Of a stretch of 64,000 nt of DNA, positions 8,341 to 19,851 are shown piece after piece. The notes below the pieces were generated by a model. That model was not told where the DNA came from. It was given only the letters and a program-made list of their open reading frames with translations, and ran no database searches. Each line of letters starts with the position of its first letter. Position 1 is the first letter of the stretch. Source of the DNA: QNYZ01 sp964577615 (GTDB lineage Bacteria > Desulfobacterota > Desulfobacteria > Desulfobacterales > QNYZ01); contig CAZNZW010000004.1 in the NCBI GenBank assembly GCA_964577615.1, forward strand, positions 1 to 64,000. Reading direction: 5' to 3'. The position numbers and the translations under genes are program-made.

Positions 8341-9497
8341 CGAATCTCCATACCGGGCGGGCGGCGCACATCTGGAACCGGATCGGATGACAGCTTGAGA
8401 TCAGGATCCAGACCGCATATTTCGACGGCCCGGCGGTCGAGCATGGCCGCCAGGCCGCCCCGGTCCGCCGGTACAAATCCCAGGGACTGCCGCCAGACCG
8501 CATCGTCTTCCATGCAGAAGTAGATCAGGACATCCGGCGCATACCGGCGGATGGCCGCAATCAGACGCCGGTACAGGCGGATCCGAAGCGGCTTGAAATA
8601 GCGCATTTTACCGTCGAGCCCCGGGATGAATTCACCATAGATAATTTTTGATTCGCGAAACCGCGTTTCGATGGTTTTTTTCAAAGGCGGCATGAACCGG
8701 AAAGTGCCCAGGCTGATCCAGACAATATTTTCCGGCCGCACCTGCTTAAAAACAGCGGCCACTACCTGCTCATATTCACTTTCGCAGTTATCGTACACCA
8801 CCAGGGGATCAAAATGAAAAGCGACCGGGTACCCGCTGGCCTGCCCGGCCGCCGCCGCGGCCAGCCGTGCAGATAATGACGCCGTCCGCCGTTCGTCGGA
8901 ACGGATGATCCGGGGCGTATTGAGCGACCAGGCGAGAATTGTTTTCCGGTGATGATCCAGGGACAGCAATGTATCGATGGCCGTGGTTTTGGTTTTCAGT
9001 TCAAGGACCGCACCGGACTGGCTGGCAAAACGCCGAATCAGCTGACTTGAAAGCGATGTCCAGGGTTCCCATATCAGGCTGTCGGTAAACTCGCCCGTCC
9101 CGATTCGGGAAATGGTGTCCCGTTGAAAAAAGGCATCGAGTTCGACCATCATGACCTCATGGTTGACAAAAAACTGCAGTACCGGCGGATGAAAATAAGA
9201 CTGCAGGATGCAGTACGCGCAGTCCATGGTACAATAGGTGCCGATATGCAGAATCTGGTAACCGCAGCAGGTATATTCGCGCGTCCCCGGGCAGTCCCGC
9301 ACAAACCGCCCCCGGTTTTCGGTCACATACAGGGTATGCTTGCCCGCGGCAATGGGATCGGCCGCGTTCCGGATGTAGCGGTGTACCGGCTCGATGGAAT
9401 CAACAATTTGCGGCTGGACACGCAGCCTGCGGCACAACTGCCGGGCGTTGGCGTGCCCGGCGATCCGCTCATCGACAAACAGTTTCGAGATAATCAT
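8337..9497 (-). CDS. Spore photoproduct lyase-like radical SAM protein
   Basis: 386 aa. The radical SAM cluster motif is C-x3-C-x2-C in TYCTMDCAYCILQ (about residues 89-101), the spacing of spore photoproduct lyase SplB. Downstream segments (FTDSLIWEPW, LELKTKTTA, WSLNTPRIIRSDE, GTFRFMPPL) also match that family. SplB proper reverts the thymine dimer of spores with a 5'-deoxyadenosyl radical; homologues also occur in non-sporulating Desulfobacterota, where the substrate is unproven. It is divergent from the 9762 gene and overlaps the nuclease gene by four nt. Confidence 0.8.
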   Translation of the reverse strand: MIISKLFVDERIAGHANARQLCRRLRVQPQIVDSIEPVHRYIRNAADPIAAGKHTLYVTENRGRFVRDCPGTREYTCCGYQILHIGTYCTMDCAYCILQSYFHPPVLQFFVNHEVMMVELDAFFQRDTISRIGTGEFTDSLIWEPWTSLSSQLIRRFASQSGAVLELKTKTTAIDTLLSLDHHRKTILAWSLNTPRIIRSDERRTASLSARLAAAAAGQASGYPVAFHFDPLVVYDNCESEYEQVVAAVFKQVRPENIVWISLGTFRFMPPLKKTIETRFRESKIIYGEFIPGLDGKMRYFKPLRIRLYRRLIAAIRRYAPDVLIYFCMEDDAVWRQSLGFVPADRGGLAAMLDRRAVEICGLDPDLKLSSDPVPDVRRPPGMEIR

Positions 9498-9686
9498 TTT
9501 GGTGACCGCACCTGCTTTAATAATTCAAATCATCGAAAATCAGCATACTGTATTTTGTGCTTTTGGCAAAGGGAATTGCCGGGGATGTTCGGGAATGCCG
9601 CCTCGCACCACCGGGCCCCCGGCGACCTGGTGAAGATGCCTGGTACAGTTTTCCGGCACTGGATTTTGTTTTGCCGCTGCGATGAT

Positions 9687-9716
9687 TTGACACATCATGT
9701 TTTTTTTACATATAAT
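9687..9716 (+). promoter_or_regulatory. Near-consensus sigma70 promoter
   Basis: TTGACA (9687-9692), 18-nt spacer, TATAAT (9711-9716). The predicted start lies about 40 nt before the small membrane protein at 9762. The -35 is framed by an ATGAT (9682-9686) / ATCAT (9694-9698) inverted repeat that may be an operator. The rest of the 9498-9761 gap shows no gene. Confidence 0.75.
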
Positions 9717-9761
9717 AACATATGGCAATAATGTATAAAAACGACGCGACAGTCTTTTCCC

Positions 9762-9992
9762 ATGAAAAACACCCGTTCTAAAAGCGGCTCCCTGACCGCC
9801 GTTTTTTTCTTCGGCGTCCTGTTGCTGACGTATCCGCTCCTCTCCCTGTTTGACCGGGCGCGGATAGTTTTCGGCCTGCCCCTGCTCTACCTGTATCTGT
9901 TTGCCGCGTGGGCCGGCCTGATTGGCCTGGTCGTTCTTATTACCCGGGAACCGAAGCGTGAACGCCAGGTCCCTTCCGATAAAGGCACCTGA
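9762..9992 (+). CDS. Small two-helix membrane protein upstream of SSS-kinase
   Basis: 76 aa. Two predicted transmembrane helices (about residues 12-29 and 38-60) are separated by a short DRAR loop, with a basic cytoplasmic tail (REPKRERQ). It ends in TGATG, sharing one base with the start of the SSS-kinase gene. Small proteins of this size (DUF3311-like) often precede solute:sodium symporters, so it may be an accessory subunit or assembly partner. That role is inferred from context only. Confidence 0.75.
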   Translation: MKNTRSKSGSLTAVFFFGVLLLTYPLLSLFDRARIVFGLPLLYLYLFAAWAGLIGLVVLITREPKRERQVPSDKGT

Positions 9993-12745
9993 TGCTCAAT
10001 ACCTGGACCATTCTGATCGCTTCGTTCGGATATGTCGGGCTGTTGTTTGCCATTGCGTATTACGGCGACAAACGGGCCGACGAAGGGCACAGCATTGTCA
10101 GCAATCCCTATATTTACGCGTTGTCCATGGCCGTCTACTGCACGGCCTGGACGTTTTACGGCAGCGTGGGCCGGGCCGTCAATACCGGTGTCGGCTTTAT
10201 GCCGATCTACCTGGGACCGACGCTCATGGCCACCCTCGGCTGGCTGGTTCTGCGAAAAATCATTCACATCAGCAAAATCCACCGGATCACGACCATTGCC
10301 GATTTTATATCTTCCCGTTATGGAAAAAGCGCGACCCTGGGCGGTCTGGTGACGATTATCGCTGTTCTGGGCATCGTGCCCTATATCTCTCTTCAGTTGA
10401 AAGCCATCTCAACGACATTCCATTTGATCAGCAGCTTTCCGGATGTGTCGACGAACATCGATTATTCCAAAGTCTCGTTTGCCGAAGACAATGCGTTTTA
10501 CATTGCATGGGCCCTGGCGCTTTTTGCCATTCTTTTCGGTACCCGGCATCTGGAGACCACCGAGCGCCACGAAGGACTGGTGGCCGCCATCGCCTTTGAA
10601 TCGATTGTCAAACTGGCCGCTTTTCTAGCGGTCGGGATATTTGTGACCTTTGGAATCTTTGACGGATTTGGCGACCTTTTCGGACAGGCGGCGGCCGTAC
10701 CGGCGATCAAAAAACTGTTCGTCCTGAGCCGGACACCGGAAACGTATGCCGGATGGACCATGTACGTCTTTCTCGCCATGCTGGCCATTATCTGCCTCCC
10801 CCGCCAGTTCCAGGTCATCGTTGTGGAGAATGTGGACAAGGATCATCTCAACAAAGCCATCTGGCTGTTCCCGTTGTACATGCTGGTCATCAATATTTTT
10901 GTCCTGCCGGTGGCTTTCGGCGGTATGATGGCTTTCCCCGACGGCAGTGTGGATGCCGATACCTTTGTTCTGAGCCTGCCCATGATCCACGGGCAGGCCG
11001 GGCTGGCCCTTTTTGTGTATATCGGCGGCCTGTCCGCGGCCACCGGCATGGTAATTGTGGAAACCGTCGCGCTTTCCACCATGCTGAGCAACAATCTGAT
11101 CGTTCCTGTCTTGCTGAAAATCCCCTTTGGACGGTTTTCGGAACTGGCCGACTTTACCGGATTCCTTCTGGTGATCCGTCGGACGAGTATCGTTGGCGTT
11201 GTTCTGCTGGGATATCTCTACTTCCATCTGATTGGAGAACACTACACTCTGGTGTCCATCGGATTGATTTCATTTACCGCCGTGGCCCAGTTTGCGCCGG
11301 CCATCATCGGCGGCCTCTTCTGGAAAGGAGGCAATCGCAACGGCGCCCTGGCCGGGTTGGGGGCCGGATTCGCGGTCTGGGCCTATACGCTGGTGCTGCC
11401 ATCCATGGCCCAGGCCGGCTGGCTCCCCTGGTCGTTTATCACCCGGGGTCCGATGGGTATTTCGCTCTTGAAGCCATTTTCACTTTTTGGCCTCAAAATC
11501 GGCATGACTCCCACCGATCCCATCGCCAATGCCGTTTTTTTCAGTATGCTGGCCAATGTGGGGGCCTATGTGGTGGGGTCGCTTTTCAGCCGGTCATCGG
11601 CCATGGAGCATACCCAGGCCGCGCTTTTCGTTGATGTGTTTCGATTTTCGCGCCAGGGACGTGATTCCCCTTTCTGGCGGGGAACGGCATCAATACCTGA
11701 CCTGCGGGCCCTTCTCGCCCGGTGTCTGGGGGAAGAACGGGCGGATTATGCCCTTTTTGCCTATGCGCAGAAACGGAATCTCAACTGGGACAAAAACGTC
11801 ACGGCTGATGCCGGGCTGGTGGAGTTTTCCGAAAAACTCCTCGCCGGCGCCATTGGATCCGCATCGGCCCGGGTGATGGTTTCTTCTGTTGTAAAGGAGG
11901 AACCGCTGGGAATCGAGGAGGTCATGGGGATACTTGACGAAACCCGTCAGGTCATTGCCCACAGCCAGGAACTTGAAAAAGCGACCGACGAGCTGCGGGC
12001 GGCCAACGAGCGTCTCAAAGAGCTCGACAGCCTGAAAGACGAATTTATCTCAACGGTGACCCATGAATTGCGGACGCCGTTGACCGCTGTTCGTTCCATC
12101 GCCGAAATCATTCACGACAGCCCGTCTCTCGGGGCCGAGCGGCGGGTAGAATTTGCCGGAATTATTATCAAGGAAAGTGAACGCCTTACCCGTCTGATCA
12201 ATCAGGTCCTCGATTTCCAGAAACTTGAGTCCGGCCGGATGGAATGGCAGATGGCAAAGGTTGACCTCTCCTCCGTGCTTCACCGGGCGGTCACCGGCAT
12301 CAATCAGCTGATCCAGAACAAACATATACGGATCCATCTGGACCTCCCCGACCAGGTACCTGAAATAGACGGAGACAGGGACCGGCTGGTCCAGGTAATG
12401 ATCAATCTCGTGGCCAATGCGGTCAAGTTCTGCCCGGCGGATTCGGGCCGGATCGATATTTCACTCGTGGTCAAGCCAGCGGTTGTTCAGATCAATGTCA
12501 GGGACAACGGTTCCGGCATCACCTCTGATGAACAGAAGATCATCTTTGAAAGATTCAGACAGATCGCCGCCTCCGGCAAGGGCCGTCCCTCGGGCAGCGG
12601 GCTGGGGCTGTCGATCACCAAACATATCGTTGAATACCACGGGGGAGATATCTGGGTACAAAGCCGGCGCAATGAAGGGACGGTTTTCTCTTTTACGCTG
12701 CCGATTCACCGGCCGGACCACCACGGGGATCGAAACCGACCGTAA
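9992..12745 (+). CDS. SSS transporter-histidine kinase fusion (CrbS/CbrA type)
   Basis: 917 aa. The N-terminal half (about 1-545) is a multi-pass solute:sodium symporter domain. A STAC-like linker (about 560-655) and a coiled coil (LEKATDELRAANERLKELD) follow. The kinase core begins with HisKA, phospho-acceptor His691 in THELRTPLT. It ends with HATPase_c, with N-box INLVANAVKF and G-boxes DNGSGI and GSGLGLSI. CrbS and CbrA proteins of this build control acetate and amino-acid use in Vibrio and Pseudomonas. Here, with acs-type genes, an SSS symporter and a response regulator nearby, a role in sensing acetate or similar acids is likely. Its partner is most likely the CheY-like regulator at 14992. 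Confidence 0.9.
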   Translation: MLNTWTILIASFGYVGLLFAIAYYGDKRADEGHSIVSNPYIYALSMAVYCTAWTFYGSVGRAVNTGVGFMPIYLGPTLMATLGWLVLRKIIHISKIHRITTIADFISSRYGKSATLGGLVTIIAVLGIVPYISLQLKAISTTFHLISSFPDVSTNIDYSKVSFAEDNAFYIAWALALFAILFGTRHLETTERHEGLVAAIAFESIVKLAAFLAVGIFVTFGIFDGFGDLFGQAAAVPAIKKLFVLSRTPETYAGWTMYVFLAMLAIICLPRQFQVIVVENVDKDHLNKAIWLFPLYMLVINIFVLPVAFGGMMAFPDGSVDADTFVLSLPMIHGQAGLALFVYIGGLSAATGMVIVETVALSTMLSNNLIVPVLLKIPFGRFSELADFTGFLLVIRRTSIVGVVLLGYLYFHLIGEHYTLVSIGLISFTAVAQFAPAIIGGLFWKGGNRNGALAGLGAGFAVWAYTLVLPSMAQAGWLPWSFITRGPMGISLLKPFSLFGLKIGMTPTDPIANAVFFSMLANVGAYVVGSLFSRSSAMEHTQAALFVDVFRFSRQGRDSPFWRGTASIPDLRALLARCLGEERADYALFAYAQKRNLNWDKNVTADAGLVEFSEKLLAGAIGSASARVMVSSVVKEEPLGIEEVMGILDETRQVIAHSQELEKATDELRAANERLKELDSLKDEFISTVTHELRTPLTAVRSIAEIIHDSPSLGAERRVEFAGIIIKESERLTRLINQVLDFQKLESGRMEWQMAKVDLSSVLHRAVTGINQLIQNKHIRIHLDLPDQVPEIDGDRDRLVQVMINLVANAVKFCPADSGRIDISLVVKPAVVQINVRDNGSGITSDEQKIIFERFRQIAASGKGRPSGSGLGLSITKHIVEYHGGDIWVQSRRNEGTVFSFTLPIHRPDHHGDRNRP

Positions 12746-12820
12746 CTGCGCCATGCCTGTCCGCCCCGGGCCTGTCAGGTAAACCAATATCCTCAACGCC
12801 GGGCTCCGTTCCGTATCCCA

Positions 12821-14995
12821 TCAGTATTTCAACCGTGCCAGGTAGGTTTTCTGGGAGGCTTCCCTGGCGTCCTTGAGGGTGTAAATCCCCATCTCGAACA
12901 ATAGCGGAATAAGTTTTAAAAAAATATTCGCCGTGGCAATGGTGTCTCCCATCGCCGTATGGCGTCCCTGCACTTTCACGCCCATCCGTCTGGCAATATC
13001 CTCCAGCCCATGGCCGCTGAGAGACGGATGCACCACGGCGGAGAGCAGAAGCGTATCCAGCACCGGATTGACAAATTTCAGGCCGGTATACCGTTCATTT
13101 ATCTGCAGCAGGCGCATATCAAAGGCCGCATTGTGGGCCACCAGGACGGTTTCGTCAGCGAAATCGTAAAACCGGGGCAACACCTCTTCGATCGACGGCT
13201 GACCGGCCACCATGTCGTCGGTAATCCCATGAAATTTTGTCGATGCGGCCGGAACCGCCCGGCCGGGATTGACCAGCTGATCGAATGGCTCGTCCGGAAG
13301 CAGACGGGCATTGACAATGCGGACGGCGCCGATGGAGACAATCCGGTCCCCCCCATTGATATCCAGTCCCGTCGTTTCCATGTCAAACACCGTATAGGTC
13401 AGATCATCCAGGCGGCGGCTGTCGATCCGGTCATCCTGCCCCAGCTGATGAAAAAGATCAAAATCAAAAAATTCAGGCCGGCTTTCGGGGAGAATCGCCG
13501 CGCTCCTCTGCCGGAGCGGTTCGGAAGCGGTGTGCGCCGGCATAAAAATCCGGATATGCGGCCGGCTGCCGTCCGTTTTACCCGAATAGGCACCAATGTC
13601 CATGTGATGATGACCGAGGATTTCTTTCAGCGTGAATGGCAGATGTTCCTCCCCGACCCGGATCGACTGATCTTCCCATATTTTCATCTGTTCGATCTTG
13701 ACCGGATCGCCCGCCCAGACCATGTCGAGAACGATAAATCGCCCCGATTTTTTTAAAGACAGGGAAAGGCGGGATTGACCGCTGAAACGGTGCAGCCGGG
13801 CCAGGATAAAAACGGCTGCCAGGGTCATCGAATAGGTGTCGACCCGTACCCATCCACACGATTCATCCGTATCGCAGGTCAGCTGGAAACCGGCTATGCC
13901 CGCTGCTTTCTGAATAATCAGGTCGATCAGGTCCAGATCTTTGATAAACACCAGCGGCCAGCGCGTACCCGCACAGCAGCCGGCATACGCGTCTGATGTC
14001 TCGTCCAGTACATGGCCCAGGGTCAGGGCCTGCTCATGAATCAAGTGAAAAAGCCGTGTCTTTTGGGCGGTGGACATGTCGGGATAGTCAAGGGTTGTTT
14101 CAATGGCCGAACGGATGCCGGTAACGGCGGAGCGTACCTGTCGGGTCAACGTCTGCCAGAGAAAACGCGTGCGGCCTTCCACCTTCAGATCGGTCGTGAT
14201 ATCGTAGAGTATGAGGACAAACCCGGCAAAGGCGTTGAGGTGATCCAGAATCGGGGCCGCCTCCACCCTGAGTGTCTGTGGATCCCTGTTAAGGACAAAA
14301 TAGGCAGCCATGTCCAGCTCTTTGTCGGCCAGCCGGGATTTCATCTCAGCCACGGCGTGCTGGATCATGTGAGGATCGATGAGATCATGAATCCATCGGC
14401 CGAGGCCGACGATTTGATACGACCGCTGTTGACGGTCACCATCGCCACGGCGATTATTGCGGTTGGCGGCGAGAAAAAGTTTGGCGTGCTTGTTGTAGAG
14501 GAGAATTTTTCCGGCCGCATTGCAGATGACCACGCCCTCGGGCAATTCCGCCATGAAAGCCGCCAGAATATTTTTCTGGGTTTCCGATTCGGATCGCGCT
14601 TCGGTGATCCGGGCTTCGATGTCGGCCTGTTCCGATTCGATCTGCTCGGCCCATGCATTGATAATACCGGATAGTTTTACCAGCGTGCGGCTGCCGGCCG
14701 GCTGAATCCGGTGGGCAGGGTTCCCCGTGCGGATGAGTTCGGCCTCTTCGGCAATCCGGGCAACCGGAAAGACATACCGCTGCAGTACCCACACCAGTCC
14801 CGCGCCCAGTCCGAGCATCAACGCGCCGGTACCGACCAGGTAAAAGCGCAGTCCGCCCCGCAGGGTATCCGTCAACTGCATCTGTTGCGGGGGCGGCAGA
14901 AACAGCCAGAAAACAGAAAAGATACCGCAGAAAAGAACCAGGGGAAGGAATAAAGCAAAAACAGCCAGCAGATAGAATTTATCGGTCCGATTCAT
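12821..14995 (-). CDS. Degenerate membrane sensor fused to DnaQ-like 3'-5' exonuclease
   Basis: 724 aa. Order: two transmembrane helices (about 8-33 and 48-70), a HAMP-like segment, a coiled coil, a PAS domain (about 140-265), and a kinase-like dimerisation/ATPase-like region with no H-E-x-R phospho-acceptor box and no clear N/G boxes. A complete DEDDh exonuclease domain (534-724) follows, with FDMETTGLD (Asp538, Glu540), HNAAFD (Asp626) and RHTAMGD (His679, Asp684). All catalytic residues of the epsilon-type exonuclease are present. It overlaps the upstream response regulator by four nt and is convergent with the SSS-kinase. Role unknown; probably a signal-controlled nuclease or phosphodiesterase at the membrane. 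Confidence 0.85.
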   Translation of the reverse strand: MNRTDKFYLLAVFALFLPLVLFCGIFSVFWLFLPPPQQMQLTDTLRGGLRFYLVGTGALMLGLGAGLVWVLQRYVFPVARIAEEAELIRTGNPAHRIQPAGSRTLVKLSGIINAWAEQIESEQADIEARITEARSESETQKNILAAFMAELPEGVVICNAAGKILLYNKHAKLFLAANRNNRRGDGDRQQRSYQIVGLGRWIHDLIDPHMIQHAVAEMKSRLADKELDMAAYFVLNRDPQTLRVEAAPILDHLNAFAGFVLILYDITTDLKVEGRTRFLWQTLTRQVRSAVTGIRSAIETTLDYPDMSTAQKTRLFHLIHEQALTLGHVLDETSDAYAGCCAGTRWPLVFIKDLDLIDLIIQKAAGIAGFQLTCDTDESCGWVRVDTYSMTLAAVFILARLHRFSGQSRLSLSLKKSGRFIVLDMVWAGDPVKIEQMKIWEDQSIRVGEEHLPFTLKEILGHHHMDIGAYSGKTDGSRPHIRIFMPAHTASEPLRQRSAAILPESRPEFFDFDLFHQLGQDDRIDSRRLDDLTYTVFDMETTGLDINGGDRIVSIGAVRIVNARLLPDEPFDQLVNPGRAVPAASTKFHGITDDMVAGQPSIEEVLPRFYDFADETVLVAHNAAFDMRLLQINERYTGLKFVNPVLDTLLLSAVVHPSLSGHGLEDIARRMGVKVQGRHTAMGDTIATANIFLKLIPLLFEMGIYTLKDAREASQKTYLARLKY

Positions 14996-15366
14996 GCCGG
15001 ATCGTTGAGCAGCTTTCTGACATTTTCGATGATATCCATATTGGAAAACGGTTTGATGATATAGGCGTCCGCTCCCAGGACCATCCCCTTGGCCACATCC
15101 ACATCCCGTCCCTTGGCGGTTAAAAATATAATTTTAACATGCTGACATTTCGGGTCCAGGCGGATGATTTCACATACCTCATATCCATCGATGCCCGGAA
15201 GCATGATATCCAGCAGAACCAGATCAGGATTATGCTTGCCGATTATTTCCAGCGCTTCTTCGCCGCTGCCGGCCACCAGTACGGTGTATCCGTTTTGTTC
15301 CATTAAAAATTCGATGGGTACAACAATATTCGGTTCATCATCAACAATCAGAATCGTTTTGGGCAT
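14992..15366 (-). CDS. Single-domain CheY-like response regulator
   Basis: 124 aa, a lone receiver domain. The acidic pair is in LIVDDEPN, the phospho-acceptor Asp is in VLLDIMLPG (about residue 53), and the conserved Thr/Lys are in FLTAKGR and YIIKPFS. There is no output domain, so it acts by protein contact or phosphorelay. Its stop overlaps the start of the sensor-exonuclease (ATGA), indicating one transcript. The SSS-kinase at 9992 is the obvious phosphodonor. Confidence 0.93.
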   Translation of the reverse strand: MPKTILIVDDEPNIVVPIEFLMEQNGYTVLVAGSGEEALEIIGKHNPDLVLLDIMLPGIDGYEVCEIIRLDPKCQHVKIIFLTAKGRDVDVAKGMVLGADAYIIKPFSNMDIIENVRKLLNDPA

Positions 15367-15439
15367 GACAGGCGTCCTTACCGCTGGCGGAAGAGTCAGC
15401 TTGTGAGAAAAGTCGGACGGGGATTATGGTTCTCTCTCC

Positions 15440-15490
15440 CCTCTTTACAAAAAAGGTATTTTCTCCTTTTTACCATATTTTGTAAAGAGG
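15440..15490. repeat. Long hairpin between acyl-CoA synthetase and response regulator
   Basis: CCTCTTTACAAAA (15440-15452) and TTTTGTAAAGAGG (15478-15490) are a perfect 13-bp inverted repeat, and a further GGTA/TACC pair lies inside. There is no T-run on either side, so it is not a classical terminator. It may be an mRNA end or processing structure, or a palindromic operator for the regulator gene that starts 74 nt away. The rest of 15367-15568 shows no gene. Confidence 0.6.
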
Positions 15491-15568
15491 AAAGAGTATA
15501 TTTCGCTAATATTTGCCTGCTTCTGACCGATTTTCGCAGTTTCCTGCCCATCTGCCTTTTTGTTGAGC

Positions 15569-17482
15569 CTAAGTATCTCCGGTCCTGGCATAGCCGATAT
15601 CCCTCAGCGCGTCCTTCATTTCACCGAGAATCGTGGGATCATCGATCGTCGCAGGGACTTTGTAGGGTTGATTGTCCGCAATCTTCTGAATGGTCCCCCG
15701 CAGGATCTTTCCCGAGCGGGTTTTGGGCAGGCGGGCCACCACGGTTGCGGTTTTGAAGGAAGCGACCGGACCGATGCGGTCCCGCACGGCCTGAATCACT
15801 TCTTTGATTATTTCGGTCTTATCGCGGCTGACCCCGGCATTCAGGACGAGAAAACCAACCGGGATCTGGCCCTTGAGCTGATCCGCCACGCCAAGAACGG
15901 CGCATTCGGCCACGTCGGGATGATCGGCGAGCACCTCCTCCATGGCCCCTGTAGACAGGCGATGGCCGGCGACGTTGATGATATCATCGGTTCGGGACAT
16001 GACAAACACATAGCCGTCCTCGTCAATGAAACCCGCGTCCGCAGTTTTGTAATATCCCGGGAATTCATCCAGATACGACTCTATATATCGCGCGTCGTTG
16101 TGCCACAACGTCGGCAGACTGCCCGGCGGCAGCGGCAGCTTGACGGTCAGCGCGCCAATCTCGCCAGCCGGTACGGGGTGGTTGTCCGTATCAACCACCT
16201 GAACATTCCAGCCGGGCGCCGGCTTCGTTGGTGAGCCTTCCTTGACCGGATATGGATGCAGCCCCATGCAGTTGGCACAGATGGCCCATCCGGTTTCCGT
16301 CTGCCACCAGTGATCGATGACCGGTACGTTCAGGGCGTTTTCCGCCCAGTGCAGGGTATCCGGATCCAGGCGCTCACCGGCGAGAAAAAGGGTTTCGAAT
16401 CCGGATAGGTCGTATTGCCGCATCCGCTCGGCCCGGGGATCCTCGCGCTTGATGGCGCGAAACGCCGTCGGGGCCGTAAAAAGACATTTGACCTTATGAT
16501 CGGCAATCACCCGCCAGAAGACGCCGGCATCCGGCGTGCCCACCGGTTTACCCTCAAAGAGGATTGTGGTGCATCCCCTGAAAAGGGGGCCATAGACAAT
16601 GTACGAATGCCCGACAACCCAGCCGACGTCAGAGGCGGCCCAGTAAACATCCCCGGCATCCACATTGTAAATATTTTTCATCGTCCAGTTCAGGGCGACC
16701 ACATGGCCGCCATTGTCCCGGACTACGCCTTTGGGTTCACCCGTGGTTCCCGACGTGTAGAGGATATAGAGCGGATCCGTGGCCGCCACCGGTACACAGT
16801 CATGGGGCCGGGCCGCGGCCATGGCCGTCTGCCAGTCCACATCCCGGCCGGCATTCATGTCAGCCGCCTGCTGGGGCCGCTGATAAATCACGCATTTACC
16901 GGGCCGGGCATCGGCGGTGGACATGTCGATGGCCTCATCGAGAAGCGGTTTATAGGGGATCACACGGGTCACCTCAATGCCACAGGAGGCAGACACAATG
17001 ACTTTTGGCTTGGCGTCGTTGATCCGGGTGGCCAGCTCATTGGCGGCAAACCCTCCGAAAACAACGGAATGCACGGCACCCAGACGGGCACAGGCCAGCA
17101 TGGCGATGGCGGCCTGGGGAATCATGGGCATGTAGATCAGCACCCGATCCCCTTTTTGAACGCCCAGATCAGCCAGAACGCCGGCAAAACGAGCCGTTTC
17201 GTCCCGCAATTCTGAAAACGTATAGGTCTTGACGGTATGGGTTACGGGACTGTCATAAATCAGTGCCGCCTGGCCGCCCCGGCCGCTATCAACATGTCTG
17301 TCAAGCGCATTATAACATGTATTTAGCTCACCACCTGTGAACCATCTATAGAAGGGTTTGTGGGTATCATCCAGCACCTTGTCCCATTTTTTATACCAGT
17401 GGATACTCTCGGCGGCTTCCCCCCAGAAGCCGTCGGGATCCCTGATGGATCGTTCAAAGGCGATTTCATAAGGGTTGGCCAT
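15569..17482 (-). CDS. Propionyl/acetyl-CoA synthetase (PrpE/ACSS3-type, AMP-forming)
   Basis: 637 aa from ATG 17482, chosen because GGAGGG stands six nt upstream; an upstream in-frame extension of 56 codons looks non-coding. ANL-superfamily acyl-CoA ligase: phosphate loop YTSGTTGEPKG, HWWQTETGW, YKTADAGFIDEDGYVFVMSR, and the catalytic Lys region PKTRSGKILRG. The sequence after the P-loop (VVRDNGGHVVALNW) is typical of the propionyl-CoA synthetase branch and unlike the neighbouring Acs. It activates propionate and possibly acetate or isobutyrate at the cost of ATP to AMP. The Lys is a known acetylation target in this family. Confidence 0.9.
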   Translation of the reverse strand: MANPYEIAFERSIRDPDGFWGEAAESIHWYKKWDKVLDDTHKPFYRWFTGGELNTCYNALDRHVDSGRGGQAALIYDSPVTHTVKTYTFSELRDETARFAGVLADLGVQKGDRVLIYMPMIPQAAIAMLACARLGAVHSVVFGGFAANELATRINDAKPKVIVSASCGIEVTRVIPYKPLLDEAIDMSTADARPGKCVIYQRPQQAADMNAGRDVDWQTAMAAARPHDCVPVAATDPLYILYTSGTTGEPKGVVRDNGGHVVALNWTMKNIYNVDAGDVYWAASDVGWVVGHSYIVYGPLFRGCTTILFEGKPVGTPDAGVFWRVIADHKVKCLFTAPTAFRAIKREDPRAERMRQYDLSGFETLFLAGERLDPDTLHWAENALNVPVIDHWWQTETGWAICANCMGLHPYPVKEGSPTKPAPGWNVQVVDTDNHPVPAGEIGALTVKLPLPPGSLPTLWHNDARYIESYLDEFPGYYKTADAGFIDEDGYVFVMSRTDDIINVAGHRLSTGAMEEVLADHPDVAECAVLGVADQLKGQIPVGFLVLNAGVSRDKTEIIKEVIQAVRDRIGPVASFKTATVVARLPKTRSGKILRGTIQKIADNQPYKVPATIDDPTILGEMKDALRDIGYARTGDT

Positions 17483-17674
17483 TTTTCCCTCCTTATTTCC
17501 TGCTGTCAGCTGCGTTAAAGGTTTGATGGCGGTTTTTCCCCGGGAATAAGGGCTTTCGGATATCGGATGGCGGTCTCGACGATTATCGCCTGCGCGATAT
17601 CCAGCGATCAGCGCCCGCAACAGCATACCGCCGGGCGTATCCTCCCCCATTATCCGAAAGCCGGGGCAAACCGG

Positions 17675-19708
<2,034 letters not shown>

Positions 19709-19851
19709 GAGCTCCCCTCCTCATTTCTGTGTAGATGTTGGTGATTGTCCGATTCGGCGTATCTCGTACCGAATTTTCCAGATACTGCCCGGTGCGAAAA
19801 CCGCTCTCTGCGGCATGATACAAACTTTGAATACAATTTATTATTTTATCG

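Noticed and set aside
12959..14674. Long plus-strand frames opposite the sensor-exonuclease gene
   Set aside because: Shadow frames of GC-rich coding DNA without domains or ribosome binding sites.
17480..17650. N-terminal extension of the PrpE-type synthetase
   Set aside because: The GGAGGG site before ATG 17482 and the family length both support the shorter protein.
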